Source: Bacteroides sp.
Lineage (GTDB): Bacteria > Bacteroidota > Bacteroidia > Bacteroidales > Bacteroidaceae
Length of the DNA: 19,860 nucleotides
Assembly (NCBI GenBank): GCA_019412865.1
Contig: DXOJ01000447.1
Location: 1-19,860, forward strand
Reading direction: 5' to 3'
Under the pieces are notes generated by a model. It made no database searches. It was not told the DNA's origin and was given only the letters and a program-made list of their open reading frames with translations. Both the position numbers and the translations under genes were made by a program. How positions within the stretch are numbered: the stretch's first letter is position 1; each line of letters begins with the position of its first letter. This document shows positions 16,445-19,860 of this stretch, in pieces.

Positions 16445-16474
16445 CAAAGATAGCGAATTTATATAGAACCCAAA
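16445..16474 (-). promoter_or_regulatory. Promoter for the minus-strand cobalamin riboswitch
   Basis: The minus strand reads TTTG (16474-16471), 18 bases, then TATCTTTG (16452-16445). These match the Bacteroides -33 TTTG and -7 TAnnTTTG elements with slightly short spacing. Transcription would start near 16438, just before the riboswitch, so this RNA need not depend on readthrough from btuD. Confidence 0.65.
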
Positions 16475-16530
16475 TGAATGCTACCTATTTATTTTATACA
16501 CAGTCTGATTCTTGTCGGATATCTGTTTGT

Positions 16531-17286
16531 TTATTTGATGCGTACTCTCATCTCCTGCACATCAAACGTGACGGATTCATTTCGGAAAAGTCTTTCTATA
16601 TGTCCGCTGCCCACCATTTCCGGAGTAGGCAGCGTGTACATCTGCGGATTATCTATGAGCATGATGGAGTCGCAGAGCGATAAGGCGATGTCGAGGTCAT
16701 GAGTGGAGAATAAGACACATTTTTTTTCTTCCTGTGCCAGTTTCTTTAAAAGCAAACAGAGCTCGTAGCGGTTGGGTAAGTCCAGGAAGGCGGTCGGCTC
16801 ATCAAGCAGGATGACGGGAGTATCCTGTGCAAGAGCACGGGCAATCATAATTCGCTGACATTCGCCATCGGACATTTTATCCATTGTCTTTTCTGCATAA
16901 ACGGACATACCGACTAGCTGCATAGCGTCATCCACCCGCTTTTGGTCTTCCGGTTGCAGTTGGCCGATCCAGTTGGTATAGGGAGCACGCCCTAAAGCTA
17001 CTACATCTTTACAGCGGAGATTAGCGATGCGTACTTTATCGGTGGTGACAAAGCTGATATTCCGGGCTAATTTTTCCGGTTTCAATGAAGCTATGTTTTT
17101 TCCTTGCAGAGTAATTTCTCCTGATTGAGGCTTTTCCAGTCCCATCATGGCACGGAGTAGGGTGCTCTTTCCCGTTCCGTTACGTCCTAACAGGGCAACG
17201 AGTTGTCCGCCTGTGATTCGGGCATTTACCGTTTCCAACAGCGTGCGCTGTCCATATCCTAATGTCAGTTCTTTAAGTTCTATCAT
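16531..17286 (-). CDS. btuD: Cobalamin ABC transporter ATPase BtuD-like
   Basis: The 251-residue cytoplasmic ATPase powers import through the BtuC permease. Walker A is GRNGTGKST at 34-42. The signature reads KMSDGECQR (137-145), a variant of LSGGQ. Walker B with the catalytic glutamate is VILLDEP (158-164), with a D-loop at FLDLP and the switch His196 in FSTHD. The usual Q-loop glutamine is not evident; the region reads SFVTTDKVRIANLRCKDVV. FecE/BtuD-type features such as ALGRAPYTNWIG are present. It overlaps btuC by 4 bases (17283-17286), so the two are translationally coupled. The FecCDE family also handles iron siderophores and heme; cobalamin is preferred here because two B12 riboswitches flank the operon. 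Confidence 0.85.
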   Translation of the reverse strand: MIELKELTLGYGQRTLLETVNARITGGQLVALLGRNGTGKSTLLRAMMGLEKPQSGEITLQGKNIASLKPEKLARNISFVTTDKVRIANLRCKDVVALGRAPYTNWIGQLQPEDQKRVDDAMQLVGMSVYAEKTMDKMSDGECQRIMIARALAQDTPVILLDEPTAFLDLPNRYELCLLLKKLAQEEKKCVLFSTHDLDIALSLCDSIMLIDNPQMYTLPTPEMVGSGHIERLFRNESVTFDVQEMRVRIK

Positions 17287-18299
17287 TTGAATCTACGCAA
17301 GTTTTTAGCAATTACCCATAAAATAACCGGAACACCTAGCAAGGCGGTGATGCAGTTAACCGGAAGTAGGAACTTCTTGGCGATGATGTCGCAGAGAAGC
17401 ATGCTGATAAGCCCTGTCAGCATGGTGCCGGGGACCAGTATCCGGTGGTCGGCATTGTTGAATAGCAGTCGTGTGACATGCGGTACTGCCAGGCCGATAA
17501 ATCCTACCGGACCACAGAAAGCGGTGACCGTTCCTGTCAGCAGTGCGGTAGAAACGAAGATGAACGTGCGTGAACGTTTAATGTTCATTCCCATCGTTCG
17601 TGCATAATTTTCACCGAGCAGTAACAGGTTCAGCGATTTGATACAGGCTACGGAAATTAGTAAACCGATACATAACATCGGTATCATAATTCCCAGTTGG
17701 GTGACTGTGATGTGGCTAAGAGATCCCATTGACCAGAGTGTGAACATTTTCAGTTGTTCGGCAGAACTTAGGTATTGGAGTATCTGAATGATAGCACCTG
17801 CTACGTAGCCTATCATAACTCCCATAATCAATACACCGAGAATGTTTTTTACTTTCCGGCTGATAATGGCTACTCCCAATAAGATTACGGCAGTCCCTAT
17901 CCAGCCCGAACCTACGATACCCAGCGACTGAAGAATTGGAAACTCCGCCCATCCAAGTAATGGAGCACCTAGTATGAACAGAGCTACGCCCAGTCCTGCA
18001 CCAGAACTTACTCCCAGCAGGTAAGGATCTGCCAACGGATTCTGGAATACTGTTTGCATCTGTAAACCGCTAACAGAGAGTGCTATTCCTATCAAAGCCG
18101 CTACCACTACCCGTATGAAACGGATAGAAAGGAGAATATTCCGTGTCATTTCGTCACATTCGCCTCCGGTGAGTACAGCCCATACCTTGGTGATAGGAAT
18201 ATATGTATCTCCCGTTGCCATGTCTATCAGTAATAACAGTATGGCAACTATACCCAGTGTAATGAATAAAAAGGGAGTACGTTTATTAGGTTGTTTCAT
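17283..18299 (-). CDS. btuC: Cobalamin ABC transporter permease BtuC-like
   Basis: The 338-residue FecCD-family inner-membrane permease has about ten helices. Family motifs are SVSGLQMQTVFQNPLADPYL followed by LGVSSGAGLG, then GPVGFIGLAVPHVTRLL, the coupling region that meets the ATPase, and LLPVNCITALLGVPVILWV at the end. It would work as a dimer with two BtuD-like subunits and receive substrate from the binding lipoprotein. The start overlaps the btuF stop by 4 bases (ATGA, 18296-18299), and the stop overlaps the btuD start likewise, giving a coupled btuFCD operon. Substrate is inferred to be a cobamide from the flanking riboswitches; an iron-complex transporter would look similar. Confidence 0.87.
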   Translation of the reverse strand: MKQPNKRTPFLFITLGIVAILLLLIDMATGDTYIPITKVWAVLTGGECDEMTRNILLSIRFIRVVVAALIGIALSVSGLQMQTVFQNPLADPYLLGVSSGAGLGVALFILGAPLLGWAEFPILQSLGIVGSGWIGTAVILLGVAIISRKVKNILGVLIMGVMIGYVAGAIIQILQYLSSAEQLKMFTLWSMGSLSHITVTQLGIMIPMLCIGLLISVACIKSLNLLLLGENYARTMGMNIKRSRTFIFVSTALLTGTVTAFCGPVGFIGLAVPHVTRLLFNNADHRILVPGTMLTGLISMLLCDIIAKKFLLPVNCITALLGVPVILWVIAKNLRRFK

Positions 18300-19429
18300 T
18301 CCAGATGTCTGTAATAGTAAAGTGAATCGGATACGAGTTCGGGGTGAAAGATATGAATCAGGTCACGCAATACGACGTCAGGACGTACCACTGCAGATTC
18401 CCAGTAGTCATTGCCTCCTGTCGGTGTTGTTCGTAAATTGTTGTTGTAAACAGTTTTTTCGCGTACAGCTTTGGCGTCTACAAATTTAGGATTGACCGTC
18501 TTTAGTTCATCCAACGTAGAAGCCATGCCTACATTAATCCAGTAGTCGGCTTTTTGTATCAGTTTGTAAGCCGTTTCCAGTCCGATGGGAGTGGAACTGT
18601 TAGAAGTGTTTTCTTTGTAGATGTAATCCGCACCTGCATCAGTTACCAATTGTGCCATGTAACTTTGTGTGGAAGGCATCACCCAACTGTCGTTCCACGG
18701 GGTATTGAGCATAACGGTAGGACGTTGCTCTACCGATTCGGTGAGCGCTTTTAAAACTTGATAACGTTTAGGGATTTCACGGAATATCTCGATGCCTTTT
18801 TCCCTGCTGTCTGTTAATTCGGAAAGAGCTACCAGCCATTCGGCTTTACCAAGCGGTGATTCCTCCAAATATTCTCCTACATACATATAGGGTATAGACA
18901 GTTCTTTCAGTTTGTCTGTTACGGCAGTTTGCGCATCTCCGATACCGTATAACAGGACAACATCCGGTTTCAGTCCCAATAATAACTCATAATTCATTTC
19001 GGGCCCCATATCCTTAATAGAATCTTTGTGTGCAAGGATATATGGATTGGATACATAGTCGATGCCCGATACTCCGATAATTCTGTCCACCTGTCCTAGT
19101 GCGTCAAACATGGCGATGTAGGAAGAAGCCATACATACGATGCGTTTTGCTCCGGCAGGAATCGTAGGACCGGTAAATCCGGCAGGCGCTTGTTCACCGT
19201 TGCGGGAAATGAAATAAGACATTTTCACGTCCTTGGCTCCCTGCCATGGGTTGGAAACCTGAATAAGTGTGCTGGCGGTATTGTCCGCACCCAGAATCTT
19301 GAATCCGGTTGCGTATTCGGGTGTATATACATCCTGTTTGAAAGCCTCCAGAGATGTCTTTTTGTTGGATATACAACTAGCCAGGAAGAGAAGACATAGC
19401 CATGTGAGGATTGAAATAGGAGATTTCAT
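18296..19429 (-). CDS. btuF: Cobalamin-binding lipoprotein BtuF-like
   Basis: This is the periplasmic substrate-binding protein of the ABC importer. I chose the ATG at 19429, which gives 377 residues and a clear lipoprotein signal ending in LFLASC with Cys19. The ATG at 19486 would add 19 residues ahead of that signal and is unlikely. The type III periplasmic-binding fold is shown by PAGAKRIVCMASSYIAMFDA, RIIGVSGIDYVSNPYI, LLLGLKPDVVLLYG and AELVTDAG-like AQLVTDAGADYIYKEN. An extra N-terminal segment of about 75 residues precedes the core, as in several Bacteroidota homologues. It is the first gene of btuFCD and is divergent from the riboswitch-controlled gene at 19844. I see no riboswitch in its short leader. 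An iron-siderophore role is the main alternative. Confidence 0.83.
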   Translation of the reverse strand: MKSPISILTWLCLLFLASCISNKKTSLEAFKQDVYTPEYATGFKILGADNTASTLIQVSNPWQGAKDVKMSYFISRNGEQAPAGFTGPTIPAGAKRIVCMASSYIAMFDALGQVDRIIGVSGIDYVSNPYILAHKDSIKDMGPEMNYELLLGLKPDVVLLYGIGDAQTAVTDKLKELSIPYMYVGEYLEESPLGKAEWLVALSELTDSREKGIEIFREIPKRYQVLKALTESVEQRPTVMLNTPWNDSWVMPSTQSYMAQLVTDAGADYIYKENTSNSSTPIGLETAYKLIQKADYWINVGMASTLDELKTVNPKFVDAKAVREKTVYNNNLRTTPTGGNDYWESAVVRPDVVLRDLIHIFHPELVSDSLYYYRHLE

Positions 19430-19493
19430 CTTTATTCGTGTATCTTTTAAATGAATAAATAATTTTCGGTGTCTGAAGATTGACATTGTGGGG

Positions 19494-19511
19494 CAAAGAT
19501 AAGTATCTTTG
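19494..19511. promoter_or_regulatory. Perfect palindrome made of two opposed -7 boxes upstream of btuF
   Basis: caaagata (19494-19501) and tatctttg (19504-19511) are perfect inverted copies with two bases between. On each strand the half reads TATCTTTG, matching TAnnTTTG. The minus-strand copy is well placed to start the btuFCD transcript near 19487, giving a leader of about 58 bases. I see no good TTTG -33 partner for it. The plus-strand copy may be symmetric sequence without promoter use. Confidence 0.5.
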
Positions 19512-19564
19512 GAGATATTCTTTCTTTTTTTATTGCATTTTCTCCGAAATCATTCCTATTTATG

Positions 19565-19572
19565 TATCTTTG
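19565..19572 (+). promoter_or_regulatory. -7 promoter box of the plus-strand cobalamin riboswitch transcript
   Basis: TATCTTTG matches the Bacteroides -7 element and lies about 12 bases before the first riboswitch bases, so transcription would start near 19580. The -33 region holds only TTTT-like sequence about 23 bases upstream, a poor match. Confidence 0.55.
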
Positions 19573-19582
19573 CAGGGTGAAT

Positions 19583-19762
19583 TTTGGTGTCGCTTTTCCG
19601 ATGCTACGGAAAGAGTGGTGAAAAGGGAATCAGGTGAAAATCCTGAACAGACCCGCTGCTGTAAGCTCCGCTGAAGTTTTCCTGCAATACTCAAATCCAC
19701 TGTCTCGATCATGAAGAGGCGGGAAGGGCGTCAGGAAAATGGAGTAAGTCAGAAGACCTGCC
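19583..19762 (+). ncRNA. Cobalamin riboswitch (plus strand)
   Basis: Conserved segments appear in order: ggtg near 19586, AAAAGGGAATCAGGTGAAAA (19621-19640), TCCTGAACAG, CCCGCTGCTGTAAG (19652-19665), TCCACTG (19696-19702), GGCGGGAAGG (19728 area) and GTCAGAAGACCTGCC ending at 19762. Arms ttttcctg and caggaaaa pair across the central domain. It leads into a start codon at 19844. In Bacteroides such riboswitches usually precede outer-membrane B12 transport genes and lower their expression when B12 is plentiful. Confidence 0.95.
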
Positions 19763-19771
19763 AGAATGAAG

Positions 19772-19804
19772 TTTTCGATACTTTCCGGGAGTAAGGTTCG
19801 AAAA
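19772..19804 (+). promoter_or_regulatory. Hairpin after the riboswitch, possible expression platform
   Basis: ttttcga (19772-19778) pairs with tcgaaaa (19798-19804), and inside it tact (19779-19782) pairs with agta (19790-19793) around ttccggg. It lies between the riboswitch core and the start codon at 19844 with no T tract after it, so it is not a terminator. It may switch structure with the riboswitch, or simply space it from the start site. Confidence 0.4.
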
Positions 19805-19843
19805 ATACTTGAATAATCTGAAGATTAATCTTATAGATAAAAT

Positions 19844-19860
19844 ATGAGCAGATATAATAG
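19844..19860 (+). CDS. Start of the riboswitch-controlled gene (3' part outside window)
   Basis: ATG at 19844 opens a frame MSRYN that runs off the window. It is the first ATG after the cobalamin riboswitch on the plus strand, 81 bases past its end. Five codons are too few to identify it. By position next to btuFCD an outer-membrane B12 transporter (BtuB) or a B12-binding surface lipoprotein is likely, but this is inference only. Confidence 0.4.

Noticed and set aside
19430..19486. Upstream in-frame extension of btuF from the ATG at 19486
   Set aside because: It would put 19 residues in front of a well-formed lipoprotein signal and would start at the expected transcription start.
1..19860. 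CRISPR arrays, insertion sequences, integrases, tRNA or rRNA genes
   Set aside because: No regular spaced repeats, transposase-like proteins or RNA-gene patterns were seen in either strand.

Overview
The window looks like a chromosome segment of a gut Bacteroides or a close relative in the Bacteroidota. The evidence is a SusC/SusD-type outer-membrane pair, many lipoproteins with short signal peptides, tight gene packing, almost no Shine-Dalgarno sequences, and several boxes matching the Bacteroides -7 promoter element TAnnTTTG. I see no insertion sequences, phage genes, CRISPR arrays, tRNA or rRNA genes.

Region 1 (1-12241, plus strand) is a compact polysaccharide utilization locus. It starts with the 3' end of a probable ROK-family sugar kinase. 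Then follow a SusC-like TonB-dependent transporter, a SusD-like lipoprotein, a SusE/F-like surface lipoprotein, two GH76 family proteins (endo-alpha-1,6-mannanase family) and a GH92 alpha-mannosidase family protein. A sugar MFS permease comes after a hairpin. The likely substrate is an alpha-1,6-linked mannan with alpha-mannosyl side chains, such as fungal cell-wall mannan. A plausible route is capture and first cuts at the cell surface, import through SusCD, trimming by the second GH76 and GH92 in the periplasm, inner-membrane uptake by the permease, and phosphorylation by the kinase. No dedicated regulator lies inside the window.

Region 2 (12244-16028, minus strand) holds a Crp/Fnr-family regulator next to a MATE efflux pump, probably one operon, and a separate AspT/YidE-type transporter with two RCK_C domains. 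The space upstream of the MATE gene has two perfect 11-bp inverted repeats around a -7 box, which look like operators.

Region 3 (16029-19860) is a vitamin B12 uptake locus. A btuF-btuC-btuD operon (lipoprotein binding protein, permease, ATPase) reads leftward with 4-bp overlaps. It is flanked by two cobalamin riboswitches. One reads rightward into a gene that starts at 19844 and runs off the window. The other reads leftward from its own promoter just beyond btuD. The second is the most unusual part of the window: it is followed by about 160 bases without a credible gene, then a strong intrinsic terminator, and only then the AspT-like transporter gene. It may be a B12-responsive small RNA, an attenuated leader of the transporter, or the remnant of a lost B12 gene.
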